Assembly: GCF_002277955.1 (NCBI RefSeq)
Contig: NZ_CP018477.1
Span: forward strand, 4,733,206-4,797,205
Direction: 5' to 3'
Source: Thermogutta terrifontis
GTDB taxonomy: Bacteria > Planctomycetota > Planctomycetia > Pirellulales > Thermoguttaceae
DNA length: 64,000 nt
Each line of letters begins with the position of its first letter. Positions within the stretch are counted from its first letter, which is position 1. Below are positions 55,507 through 64,000 of the stretch, one piece after another. The translations under genes and the position numbers were made by a program. Under the pieces are notes generated by a model that was given only the letters and a program-made list of their open reading frames with translations, made no database searches and was not told the DNA's origin.

Positions 55507-56583
55507 ATGAACAGGTGTGTGCGTTATCTGAAAGGGAGGGGTTTCACCCTCGTGGAACTTCTGGTCGTGATCGCCATCATCGGCATCCTGATTGCGCTGT
55601 TGCTCCCTGCGGTGCAGGCAGCCCGTGAGGCGGCCCGCCGCTCGCAGTGCACAAACAACCTCAAACAACTGGGGCTTGCCCTTCACAACTACCACGATGT
55701 CCACAAGCGATTTGTGCCTCTCAAGGCGGGAACAACCGGGGCATCACCGTGGAACGACAATAACAACGGTCAGCTCTGCGGGCTCATTCCTTTGACACCG
55801 TTCCTCGAACAGCGCGCGTTGTGGGACGCTATCACGGCTGGCGGAACCCTTGACGACGGTACGCCCACCAAACCGTTTGGCCCAGCAGCCTGGCGAACAG
55901 ATTACTGGCCCTTCCGCCAGCAGGTCCCTACCCTTCTGTGTCCTTCCGACCCTGCTTACGGCAAGAAGGGTTCAGGCGAGCAGGGCTTCAACAACTACCA
56001 TTTCAATGTAGGCGACCACATTAATCGGAACGCTTACGATCAACCAAACCGTGGACCCTTCGCACATTTCTATTGGGCCAGTTTTTCCGACATCATTGAC
56101 GGCTCCAGTAATACATTTGGGATGATCGAGCGGAGCATCTATTTCAAGACCGGGGCGATTCGCGGCGATGGCGTCGCGAATCTTGCGGGAATTGATCAAA
56201 ATCCCACATTGTGCCTGGCCACCAAAGGCCAGAATGGAATGTACGCCAGCGGCTACACCCTGCACTCCGAGAAGGTGGTGGGACGCCGCTGGGCTGATGG
56301 TCGCCCGTACTGGAACGGCGTCACCACCGTGCTGCCCCCCAATAGCCCAACGTGCTTAGGTACTGCCAATAGCTGGGAATGGGGTATTTTCTCGCCCTCT
56401 AGCTATCACCCGGGCGGAGTCAACGCCTTGCTCATGGATGGGTCAGTTCGGTTTATCAGTGAGACAATTGACACGGGAAATCTGGCTGCCCCGCAACCTG
56501 GCAACCGTGGCGGGCCCAGTCCCTATGGTGTCTGGGGTGCCCTGGGTTCAATGGCTGGTGGTGAACCTGTCAGCTCGCCGTGA
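55507..56583 (+). CDS. DUF1559 prepilin-like protein, copy 2
   Basis: A 358-residue DUF1559 protein. Prepilin signal RGFTLVELLVVIAIIGILIALLLP is identical in its core to copy 1, as is CTNNLKQLGLAL; the C terminus HPGGVNALLMDGSVRFISETI ... YGVWGALGSMAG also matches. ATG at 55507, AGGAGG 6 bases before; the frame extends upstream to 55393 without conserved sequence. The middle is less similar, so the two copies are old paralogues, not a fresh duplication. It is followed by a second lipoprotein gene after 142 bases. Confidence 0.9.
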   Translation: MNRCVRYLKGRGFTLVELLVVIAIIGILIALLLPAVQAAREAARRSQCTNNLKQLGLALHNYHDVHKRFVPLKAGTTGASPWNDNNNGQLCGLIPLTPFLEQRALWDAITAGGTLDDGTPTKPFGPAAWRTDYWPFRQQVPTLLCPSDPAYGKKGSGEQGFNNYHFNVGDHINRNAYDQPNRGPFAHFYWASFSDIIDGSSNTFGMIERSIYFKTGAIRGDGVANLAGIDQNPTLCLATKGQNGMYASGYTLHSEKVVGRRWADGRPYWNGVTTVLPPNSPTCLGTANSWEWGIFSPSSYHPGGVNALLMDGSVRFISETIDTGNLAAPQPGNRGGPSPYGVWGALGSMAGGEPVSSP

Positions 56584-56725
56584 TGAGCCGCCCCGGACCA
56601 TTTACCCTCCACGCCTGGGTCACCAAACCCAAAGTACCGGTTGGTTGGGTCGCGATGGCTCGCCGCAACCAACCTTCCGTCGTTTGAATTTACCCCGTTG
56701 ATCGCTTCACTATGAGGGACGGCAT

Positions 56726-57217
56726 ATGAAGCACTCCCCGTTCTTTCTCGGCGCCCTGTGCATGTCGACGCTCTGCCTTTTTGGCTGCAAGAAGGCTGCC
56801 GACAATCGGCCGAAGCGCGTTCCTGCAACAGTGACAGTCACTTACCGTGGTGCTGCCGTAGAGGGCGCCACTGTTACGTTTCATCCCGCAAATCCGGACG
56901 GCAAGCCTGCCTTTGGGCGAACCGATGCTCAGGGCCGCGCCTCTCTGACAACTTTTGATCCGAACGACGGCGCTTTGCCGGGTGACTATGTAGTCACGGT
57001 GGTCAAAATGGTGGGAAGCGAACAAAGCCTCCAGACCCCTTCTACAGAAATCGGCGCGATGCCCGCAAATCCGGTGCAGGGAGGGGCCCCGCCACTGCAG
57101 AACACCGGCGCCCGCCATCTTCTTCCGGCGAAATATGCCGATCCTAATTCCTCGGGGCTGCGCGCAACAGTTAACCCCAGCGGTGAAAATGACTTCAAGT
57201 TCGATCTTCAGGACTGA
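56726..57217 (+). CDS. Small carboxypeptidase-regulatory-like lipoprotein, copy 2
   Basis: A 163-residue lipoprotein: FFLGALCMSTLCLFGCKKAAD is a lipoprotein signal with Cys at about 21. The domain begins VPATVTVTYRGAAVEGATVTF and has GRTDAQGRASLTTFDPNDGA, then LPGDYVVTVVKM; the ending LPAKYADPNSSGLRATVNP parallels copy 1. It shares order and spacing with the first pair, so [DUF1559 + lipoprotein] was duplicated as a unit. No membrane helix besides the signal. Confidence 0.82.
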   Translation: MKHSPFFLGALCMSTLCLFGCKKAADNRPKRVPATVTVTYRGAAVEGATVTFHPANPDGKPAFGRTDAQGRASLTTFDPNDGALPGDYVVTVVKMVGSEQSLQTPSTEIGAMPANPVQGGAPPLQNTGARHLLPAKYADPNSSGLRATVNPSGENDFKFDLQD

Positions 57218-57264
57218 TGTTTTGGCATCCTCGCCGCCGAAGTTTGCACCGTTAAATCCGGCTC

Positions 57265-58305
57265 TTACTTATCCACACTGAATCGGATGAGCACGATGTC
57301 GTCTTCCTGGACGACGTAATCGCGGTGTTCGTGGCGGACCAGGTTGTGGGCCTTTACTTCCCGCTCCGAGCCCAACCGAATGAGGTCCTGACACGACATC
57401 ACTTCGGCGCGGATGAATCCCCGGGCGAGATCGGTGTGGATTGTTTCCGCCGCTTCCAGGGCGGTCCCTCCACGCCGCATCAGCCACGCCCGGACTTCCT
57501 TCGGTCCCGCCGTGAGAAACACCTGCTGGCCGGCAACCTCCATCATCATCCGCAGCAGTGCCCCGCGGTCGGCACCTCCCACGTGGAGCTCAGCCTGGAA
57601 TTCCGCCCGCTCCTCCGGTGACATCTTGGCCAGCTCCAATTCCAGCGCCAAAGGAGCCGCAAAAATCGGGACTTGCGCCGGCAGCATGTTCCGATACCGG
57701 GCAAAATCCTGTTCATCATCGGCCGTGTTGATTACGGCCATCTGAGGCTTTTCACACAGCAGGCGGAACGACCGGGTGTGCTTGAGCTGCTCGGGAGTCA
57801 TCTCCGACTCCTTCAGCGGATTCCCGGCTTCCAGCCGCTCCTTCACCAACTGAAGCACCTGCAACTCTTCCTCAAGCTGTTCACGTTCCGGTTTAGAATG
57901 GGGCTTTTTGAGCGAGGCTTCCACGCGTTCGATGCGGCCGGTCACAATCTCCAGGTCCGCCAGAATGAGGTCCTCCTGGAATGACTGGAACTCAGCCGCA
58001 GGATCATATCCACTGAACGCCGGGACCACGATCACCAGACACCCCACATCGCGCAGGATTGCGAGCTTCGCCGCGTTGCCCGCATGCGAGCGGTTCAACC
58101 CCGGAGTATCAATGATCTCCAGGGCGGCCGGTGTCACTTTCTTGGCGTTGTAAATCCGCTGGAGTTCCTCCAGCCGCGGATCGGGAATGGTGGCCATGGC
58201 CGACTGACCGGTGTGCGCCAGCGCAGGATCGGGCGCCACGCCCGTCAGCCATTCAAAAAGCGTGCTCTTGCCGCAGCCCTGATAGCCCACCAAACCGATC
58301 TTCAT
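57265..58305 (-). CDS. YchF-type GTPase (Obg family, TGS domain)
   Basis: A 346-residue P-loop protein of the YchF/Obg branch, ribosome-associated NTPases of unclear role. G1 is MKIGLVGYQGCGKSTLFEWLTG, G3 is LEIIDTPGLNRSHAGNAAKL, and a coiled-coil arm (KPHSKPEREQLEEELQVLQL) is inserted as in YchF. The G4 position is AVINTADDEQD rather than NxxE of YchF or NKxD of GTPases, so nucleotide preference is uncertain. The C terminus is a TGS domain (IHTDLARGFIRAEVMSCQDL ... YVVQEDDIVLIRF). The start at 58305 directly precedes the P-loop; the frame extends to 58362. Confidence 0.82.
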   Translation of the reverse strand: MKIGLVGYQGCGKSTLFEWLTGVAPDPALAHTGQSAMATIPDPRLEELQRIYNAKKVTPAALEIIDTPGLNRSHAGNAAKLAILRDVGCLVIVVPAFSGYDPAAEFQSFQEDLILADLEIVTGRIERVEASLKKPHSKPEREQLEEELQVLQLVKERLEAGNPLKESEMTPEQLKHTRSFRLLCEKPQMAVINTADDEQDFARYRNMLPAQVPIFAAPLALELELAKMSPEERAEFQAELHVGGADRGALLRMMMEVAGQQVFLTAGPKEVRAWLMRRGGTALEAAETIHTDLARGFIRAEVMSCQDLIRLGSEREVKAHNLVRHEHRDYVVQEDDIVLIRFSVDK

Positions 58306-58447
58306 AACATCTGTTCCCGTCCAGAGTTGTACCCGGGGACCGAGATCCAGCGACCGCCGCAACGATGATTCCGGAAGTGTGAAGAATCACACCACCCGGA
58401 AACTGGATGAATTCTGGTGAAGCCAACCTCAAACCACCATTTTTTCA

Positions 58448-60484
58448 TTATGGCTGAGAACCCGACCCTGATGACAGAGGCGGCGGCGAGGAGTCGCGTG
58501 ACGGCGGGGGTGAACTCGGAGGTGATTGCTGGCCGGGTGGTCCATACTCGAAAGCTGGAGGGGTAAATGGCGGCTGTTGACGGGGCGGTCCAAATCCGGG
58601 ACCCACGGGCTTGAAGCCGGACGTTTCCTTTCCCGGCTCTGGTGCGCCCTCGGGTCCGGGCAAGGGCTTGCGATCTCCACCCCGACCTCGGAAATGCCAT
58701 CCCATGCCCACCCCTGGATAGCGCCACCGGAGATAGCGGCGGGTGAGTTCACGCTGCATCTCTTCAGGTGGGAGACTCAGCAACTCAGCACGCTCCTCCT
58801 GGGAGAGGTGCTCCTCCACAAAACGGCTCAGTTCCTGCTCGCTCACCGGACGCCGCATATCCGCCCATACCCGCGGCATGACGTACCGGAAGAATACTGA
58901 CCCACGAATCCACTGCGACACCCGCTTGAGCTGTTCCTCTCGCGGCAACGCCGCCAACCGCGACCGCGTGACGGGCGAAAATTTGGTGAGCAGTTCGTCC
59001 AACTCCTGGGGGGTTATCATCGAACTCTGATCGGGATGATCCAATTGCCACTGAAGCCACGTGATCGCCAGGAACTCCTTTTTCTGCTGAGGATCGCGCA
59101 ACTGATTCAGCTTGCTGACGAGGTTCTGCCGCTCCTGGGGACTGAGCCTTTCCAGCAGCTCCTCCCCCCGCTTGGACGCCGTTTCCTCGACGAACCGCAG
59201 AAGCACAAAGACGTCCTCGGGTGCCGGTCGGTCCTCCGGTCGTGACGTCATCGAGGCCTCCAGGAGCTGACGGATCCGTTCAGGCGGGAAGTTGAACAAC
59301 GTGCGGTTGACGGCGGCCGCCAGCATTTCACTCCGCGTGCGACTGATCCAGGCAATCCGCTCCTCGGGGCGGAGGGCCTCAAGCTCCGCGCGCTGGACCG
59401 GTGTGAGAAGTTTGAACCACTGGTAATACCGCACGAGGATGGTCGCCAATTCGGTCGCATCGGGCGCTGCCATAAGTTCCCCATGCAACCGGATCATGCG
59501 CTCCTGTTCCGTGGCCGGAAGCCTCTTAAATCGTTCCACTTTCTGCCGGAGTTCGTATTTCTCCGCGTCCGTCATTGCCTCAACCTGGCGTCGAGCCTCG
59601 GCGGGATCGGAAATCATCACGAGTTGTGGCACGTCCAAGGAAGAAGCACTTTGTGCCACAGAGCTCTGGGATCTGTCCGACTGCTGTAATCCGGTGCGAG
59701 ACGACGTTGAAGAAGTCGAAGAATTCGCCTGGGCTTGGAGACCTTTTCCTTCCGATTTGAGCGAAGCCATTTCCGGGGCGGCCCCGTCGATTCCTCGCTT
59801 CACTTCGCTCGCCTGCGGCGGCAGCGCATCCCGCCCCGGCTGTCGATTGTTCTCAACCGAGCCACTTTGCCGCGGCGGAAGCTTTGCGGCTGTCACGCTG
59901 GCAGCGCGGTTCTGAGCTGAGGAAGGTGGCTGACTATCCGACCACCCGAGAGGCTCTTCCGGTCCAGCAGGCAGGTCTTCGTCGTCCACAAACAGTCCGT
60001 TTTCCTTGAGCATCCGCAGGAAGGCGACGCTTTCCACGTGCCGATAAAGGTCCTGATTTTGGATGACCGCATAATGCTCGAGGAGCCACTGGTTGGGATT
60101 TGTCCAGAGGGAAAAGGCGATCGCGTATCCCACCACAGCGCAGACGATTGTTCCCAAGACGCCGACCGCCGCAACGAGCGCGAAAGATTTACGCCGGGAC
60201 TCGGTCTTCTCCTGGATTTCGGAAACGGCCGAGCGGGCTACCATTTCGATGGTCGTCCGCGTGAAGTCTTCGTCCACGGTGGGCCGATCCAGCGCATCCA
60301 GCCAATCCCACGTTTCGGCCAGTCGCTGTAATTCGGTGCGGACCTGAGGGTCTTCGTTGATCAGCCGTTCGATGCGCGCCGCCTCCTCGGCGGAAAGTTC
60401 GCCGTCCAGATACGCGACGAGATCTTCGCGTAACGCTTCCAGCCGCATTGCGGCATCCGTGGGATCTGGCGCGGGGCGCGTCAT
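58448..60484 (-). CDS. Large anti-sigma-factor-like membrane protein
   Basis: A 678-residue protein lying 104 bases downstream of an ECF sigma factor gene. The N terminus (LREDLVAYLDGELSAEEAARIERLINEDPQVRTELQRLAE) has the pattern of anti-sigma/zf-HC2 domains, but without the zinc His-Cys-Cys set. A transmembrane helix is at about 104-126 (FALVAAVGVLGTIVCAVVGYAI). The extracytoplasmic part has Ser/Gln-rich linkers, then long helical repeats with patterns like EELLERLSPQERQNLVSKL and REEQLKRVSQWIRG, and a Pro/Gly/Ser tail. This size is far above ordinary anti-sigma factors. Its role as anti-sigma is from context and the N-terminal domain only. Confidence 0.7.
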   Translation of the reverse strand: MTRPAPDPTDAAMRLEALREDLVAYLDGELSAEEAARIERLINEDPQVRTELQRLAETWDWLDALDRPTVDEDFTRTTIEMVARSAVSEIQEKTESRRKSFALVAAVGVLGTIVCAVVGYAIAFSLWTNPNQWLLEHYAVIQNQDLYRHVESVAFLRMLKENGLFVDDEDLPAGPEEPLGWSDSQPPSSAQNRAASVTAAKLPPRQSGSVENNRQPGRDALPPQASEVKRGIDGAAPEMASLKSEGKGLQAQANSSTSSTSSRTGLQQSDRSQSSVAQSASSLDVPQLVMISDPAEARRQVEAMTDAEKYELRQKVERFKRLPATEQERMIRLHGELMAAPDATELATILVRYYQWFKLLTPVQRAELEALRPEERIAWISRTRSEMLAAAVNRTLFNFPPERIRQLLEASMTSRPEDRPAPEDVFVLLRFVEETASKRGEELLERLSPQERQNLVSKLNQLRDPQQKKEFLAITWLQWQLDHPDQSSMITPQELDELLTKFSPVTRSRLAALPREEQLKRVSQWIRGSVFFRYVMPRVWADMRRPVSEQELSRFVEEHLSQEERAELLSLPPEEMQRELTRRYLRWRYPGVGMGWHFRGRGGDRKPLPGPEGAPEPGKETSGFKPVGPGFGPPRQQPPFTPPAFEYGPPGQQSPPSSPPPSRDSSPPPLSSGSGSQP

Positions 60485-60588
60485 GGGATCACTACTTCCA
60501 CATCTAAACCATCCACCCGAATCTCACAGCGTCTTTTCATTGTCGGCAGTCGATCGCCATGTAGAAAAAACTTTGCTCTCAACTCTTT

Positions 60589-61320
60589 TCATCGATCGTC
60601 GCTTTCGGGAGGAGAGTTATCCTCTCCCGCTGTTTCCGCTCTTTGTTCTCCCGATTCGGAGACCACAGCAGGCGGGCTCCCCACCAGCGGTGGCATCTGA
60701 CCGCTTTGAAGATATGGCTCCAGGATTTCACGCAGTTTCGTCCTCGCCCGTGATAAAAGCGATTTCACCGCTTTGGGCGACAACTTCATGGCCGCCGCGA
60801 TATCCGCGTAACTCATCCCTTCGAATTTGCAGAGGAGCACCGCCATGCGTTGCCGCTCGTTGAGGGACTCCATGGCCAGACGCACCACCTCCCGCATCTC
60901 CAATTTATCCAGTCGTCTGGCGGGGATCTGGCCGCTGGGGACCTGGATGGCATCGTCGAGGGCCTCGAAATGCTGGGAGTCCCCCGGCCGAAACGGCACG
61001 GTTTGCTCGCGTCGGCGGGCTCGGCTCCGCAGGGCATTCATGGCCACATTATTGACGATGCGAAACAACCAGGTGGCGAATTTGGCGCTGGGTTCGTACG
61101 TATGCCTTGCCCGATAGACCCGAAGAAACACCTCCTGGGCCAGGTCCTCGGCCTGATCCCGGTTGCCCACCAGATGTTCCAGCACCGCGATGATGCGGGA
61201 CTGGTAGCGCAGCACCAGTTCCTCGAACGCGCTGGCGCTTCCATCGCGAACCTCGAGCATCAAACGCACGTCGGGGTCGCAGAGGGCTGTCTGTTGGGCA
61301 GTGGAGTCCTTTTCAGCCAA
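60589..61320 (-). CDS. ECF sigma factor (RpoE-like)
   Basis: A 243-residue sigma-70 family factor of the extracytoplasmic-function type. Region 2: ASAFEELVLRYQSRIIAVLE then NRDQAEDLAQEVFLRVYRAR and FATWLFRIVNNVAMNALRSR. Region 4: MESLNERQRMAVLLCKFEGM, SYADIAAAMKLSPKAVKSLL. A longer acidic C-terminal tail (about 205-243) follows. The start is TTG at 61320, with GAGGATG nearby. It is followed on the same strand by the anti-sigma-like gene, as in typical ECF pairs; target promoters cannot be seen from this window. Confidence 0.92.
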   Translation of the reverse strand: MAEKDSTAQQTALCDPDVRLMLEVRDGSASAFEELVLRYQSRIIAVLEHLVGNRDQAEDLAQEVFLRVYRARHTYEPSAKFATWLFRIVNNVAMNALRSRARRREQTVPFRPGDSQHFEALDDAIQVPSGQIPARRLDKLEMREVVRLAMESLNERQRMAVLLCKFEGMSYADIAAAMKLSPKAVKSLLSRARTKLREILEPYLQSGQMPPLVGSPPAVVSESGEQRAETAGEDNSPPESDDR

Positions 61321-61924
61321 GGATCATCCTCGTGGAATCCCACCTGGGTTGATGCCGCGTGTATCATTATGTTGCCGCATCCATCAGTTTCTACACAACT
61401 CACTCTTAATGATGGCATCAACCGCGGCCAGATTCCACAACCCCGGCCGGTTACGACGCAGCACGCTCACATAAATCGCACCTCTCGCAGCTTGAACACC
61501 GGTCTGGGGGAAGGCCGCAAGTCTGGGGACCCTGTATTCTTTCCATTCAACCAGCTTTACAGGACTGAGGTGTTTTCCGAACGTTTCTCACTTTGATCCT
61601 CCCCATATTGAACGCTCAAAGTGTCAAGAGGTTCTGGACGGGCACTCCCTCTGCTAGGGGAGATTCCACCGACTGCCAGACAATCGGGCTCGGAAACCCC
61701 CACAAGAGTTGCAGTTCAGGCAGAATCCGAACAAAGTGAGGTAAAGGGGGGCATTGCGACAAACAGAAGGGCCATGTGCGAGCCGCTGGGTCGGCGTCGG
61801 CAATCCCCGCGGCTGTGGGTCCCAAAATCGGTTGTGAGGCGAGCGAACTTCGAGCGGTCGTCACCCTCCGGGCAGGCACAGGGGGTATCTTCAGCACGCA
61901 TGGGTACCCCGGTTATCAGAATCC
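61321..61924. other. Intergenic region between divergent sigma factor and FHA genes
   Basis: About 600 bases with no supported gene. The two flanking genes diverge, so promoters for both should be here; I see no convincing boxes. No palindromic module of the dispersed family is present. Confidence 0.5.
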
Positions 61925-64000
61925 ATGAACTCCGCGCGCTCCCATACTTCACTCTGGTGCGAAGGCGAGCTCCGGCTGGTGGCCGAGGGCTTCGGCCAGA
62001 CCCGCACCGTCGTGGTGTGCCAGCCGTTCGCGCGCTTCGGCACCCTGCAGGGGTGTGAGCTTTCTCTCGGCGGCCCAGGAATGCCAAAGCGGCTCCTCTA
62101 TTTGCACGTCACAAAGGACGGCATCTTCGCCCTGCCGCTTGTACCCCGCGACCGCTTCGCTCCCCTGCCCTCGGGGTGGTTTCCCCTGTCGGGACGCTTC
62201 GCCGTTGGGCCTTATCGCATTTCATGGGAGTGGTCCGGCCAGTCGGCGGGTCAGCAAGCGTCCTCGCCCGACGGCTTTCCTCCTGAGCCAACGGCCAGAG
62301 GCACCGCCGCCGTGGAGCGCATGGCGAAGATCCTCGTGGACGATCGCCCCTACGGTCAGATGCGTCTCACCCGCGCTCTGACGCTCGTGGGACGCCGACC
62401 ACCCTGTCATGTGGTTTTCACTTCGCGAACTGTTTCGAGCTGCCATTGCGTGATCATCTGCGACAACGAAGATGTCTGGGTGGTCGATTTGTGCAGCGGC
62501 AACACGAGCATGCTGGACGGGCAACCAATCGATGCCGCTCGCTGGTCGAACGGAAGCACGCTCACGCTTGGCCGAGTGTCCCTTGTCCTGGAGGAATTAC
62601 CAGAGAATCTTCATGAGCGCCCAGTGGCCTTGCAGAAACGAGAGGAAACCGACACTGGGTCAAAGACCCCTGTTGCGATTCCTCAAAAACTCACCACAAT
62701 GAGGGAGTTTGCAATGAACGAACCGGCGCCGGCCGCGGAAGTTGAGGCCCCGGTGCCGGACACCGAAGGCGGTGGGCAGCTTGAAGGTGATTCCCTGCAA
62801 GGCGGGCCGGAACCGCAGAATCATACGGATGCTTGGCAGCAGACCGCTGTGTGGGAAGTGGTCGCGGCAGGGCCAGCCGTGGGCCATGACGGAGCATGTA
62901 CGGAAATTCTCATTGAGGAAACCATGCAGGGAGATCGCACTTCAGCCTGGGCCAAGGACCTGGTCCTCTCGCTTCTCGCGTCAGAGAATCTGGAAGCCCT
63001 CCGACCCGTGGAGACCGATCGTCGGGCCTCTTCTTACGATCCGGCCGGGAATCTGATAAGCGCTTCGCCCGAGTGGACAGCGCTCCCCGATCACCTGCCT
63101 CCGCCGGATGCCAATACCCAGCCAGGTTCCTGGAACTCGAAAGTCCAGGAGCTCGCTTACAAGGAGGCCCTCCTCCAGGAATGGGCCCGTTCCCTCGACG
63201 AAATGTCCGAAAGCCTCCTGCGGCTTCAGGAAGAGCTTGTGGCGGAGGAGGACCGTTTCGCCAAAGAAAAGGAAGACGTGCGCCAGGCGCAGTCCGAGCT
63301 TGCCCGAGCGTGGGAAGAATACGAGACCACTGCGGCACGCCTTCGGGATTGGGAATCTTCCCTTGCCCATCGAGAGAAACAGCTCGAGGAAGAGAAAGAG
63401 ATCCTTGCGGCTAAAGAGGAGCAGCTCTCCCAGCAGGAAACTGCACTCGCCGAGGAACGTCAGCACTTAGCCGACCTCCGAGAGAAACATCAGGCCCTTC
63501 TCCGGCAGCTCGAGCAACGGCAATCGCTTCTCGATGAACGGGAGCGAGCCATCGACCAGCAACTGGCACTTCTGGCCGAAGAAGAACGCCGACTTCAACA
63601 GACGCGTGCCGAATTGGAAGCCGATCGTGCCAAGCTGGCCGCCACCCACGAGGAATATCGACGGCTGACGACGGCCCTGCAGGATCGCGAGGCGTACCTG
63701 GTGGAGCAGGAGAAATCGCTGGCCCAGCGCCTCGCCGACCTGCACGCGTTGCAGGAGCGCCTTCTCGGGTGGGAGTCGCAACTCCGTCAGCAGGAAGCCC
63801 GGTTGGCCGCGCGAGAACAGGAACTGCTCCTGCGAGAACAGCAGAGCGCCGTGCTTCCTCCCCAAGCAGAGCCTGCGAACGTCACCCAGGAAGAGGCGTC
63901 GCCCGTTGCCGAGCTCCCGCAGGTCGGCCTAGCGGCGCATGGACCGAGCGTGGCCCGTGCGGAAATTCCAGCCCCGGCCCCTGGCTCTCGTCCCTGGCGA
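61925..64000 (+). CDS. FHA-domain protein with long coiled coil (cut by window edge)
   Basis: The frame begins at ATG 61925 (MNSARSHTSLWCEGELRLVA) and stays open for 692 codons to the end of the window, so the C terminus is missing. An FHA-like domain is at about 133-222 (ILVDDRPYGQMRLTRALTLVGRRPPCHVVF ... VVDLCSGNTSMLDGQPI ... SNGSTLTLGRVSLVLEE); residues 1-100 may form a degenerate second one (FARFGTLQGCELSLGG). An acidic linker follows, then about 240 residues of coiled coil (about 405-645, with QEELVAEEDRFAKEKEDV and many Gln/Glu/Arg heptads). FHA domains bind phosphothreonine, so it may scaffold a kinase pathway; planctomycetes have many such proteins. Confidence 0.8.
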   Translation, partial: MNSARSHTSLWCEGELRLVAEGFGQTRTVVVCQPFARFGTLQGCELSLGGPGMPKRLLYLHVTKDGIFALPLVPRDRFAPLPSGWFPLSGRFAVGPYRISWEWSGQSAGQQASSPDGFPPEPTARGTAAVERMAKILVDDRPYGQMRLTRALTLVGRRPPCHVVFTSRTVSSCHCVIICDNEDVWVVDLCSGNTSMLDGQPIDAARWSNGSTLTLGRVSLVLEELPENLHERPVALQKREETDTGSKTPVAIPQKLTTMREFAMNEPAPAAEVEAPVPDTEGGGQLEGDSLQGGPEPQNHTDAWQQTAVWEVVAAGPAVGHDGACTEILIEETMQGDRTSAWAKDLVLSLLASENLEALRPVETDRRASSYDPAGNLISASPEWTALPDHLPPPDANTQPGSWNSKVQELAYKEALLQEWARSLDEMSESLLRLQEELVAEEDRFAKEKEDVRQAQSELARAWEEYETTAARLRDWESSLAHREKQLEEEKEILAAKEEQLSQQETALAEERQHLADLREKHQALLRQLEQRQSLLDERERAIDQQLALLAEEERRLQQTRAELEADRAKLAATHEEYRRLTTALQDREAYLVEQEKSLAQRLADLHALQERLLGWESQLRQQEARLAAREQELLLREQQSAVLPPQAEPANVTQEEASPVAELPQVGLAAHGPSVARAEIPAPAPGSRPWR

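Overview
The window looks like a chromosome segment of a thermophilic planctomycete, possibly close to Thermogutta. This is an inference from gene content: a protein with an N-terminal LEPR-XLL-type motif (LEPLESRLLL), two DUF1559 prepilin-like proteins each followed by a small lipoprotein, a DUF1080 protein, an LptD-like outer-membrane protein, a SpoVG with a zinc ribbon, and intergenic DNA full of short palindromic repeats. No 16S or other taxonomic marker is present, so the genus is not proven.

Bases 1-20071 form a CRISPR-Cas island, all read on the + strand. It opens with the 3' part of cas6, then a type I-B (Tneap/Cst) interference set: cas8b1/cst1, a small helical protein that may be a separate Cas11, cas7/cst2, cas5 and cas3. 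About 900 bp of decayed DNA follows. Next is a translationally coupled type III-D operon: an HD-less Cas10 with an intact GGDD motif, a single-domain RAMP, a Csx10 whose layout reads as RAMP-RAMP-helical domain (Cas7-Cas5-Cas11-like), a double RAMP, Csx19, and a TIGR03986-type RAMP. The last gene is split by a 1241-bp IS630-family element with intact 28-bp ends and a TA duplication; removing it restores the frame exactly. A 33-repeat array with its own promoter-like leader closes the island. No cas1, cas2, cas4 or CARF effector gene was found in the window.

From 20072 to 24810 two intergenic islands of palindromic modules flank a zinc-ribbon membrane protein, ruvA and a TIM-barrel epimerase. 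From there to about 44.9 kb the content is mostly housekeeping: an LptD-like protein, argC-argJ, a DUF1080 protein, hemB, a DUF434 protein, a Raf-kinase-inhibitor-like lipoprotein, rtcB, the queuosine-precursor genes queF/queC/queE, beta-carbonic anhydrase, tRNA-Pro(CGG), a Tat-exported deacetylase-like protein, ispE-spoVG, and a two-gene AAA ATPase/TOPRIM-like pair that could be a defence system.

From 45 to 64 kb surface and envelope genes dominate: an SBBP/LEPR-XLL protein, a DUF11-repeat protein, an exported thioredoxin-like protein, two tandem copies of [DUF1559 prepilin + small lipoprotein], a YchF-type GTPase, an ECF sigma factor with a large membrane anti-sigma-like protein, and an FHA/coiled-coil protein that runs off the right edge.

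The most notable points are the III-D operon that resembles the multi-fusion III-D variants and is interrupted by an IS, the hairpin-forming CRISPR spacers, and the hairpin repeat family in which the stems change in step while the loop stays constant.
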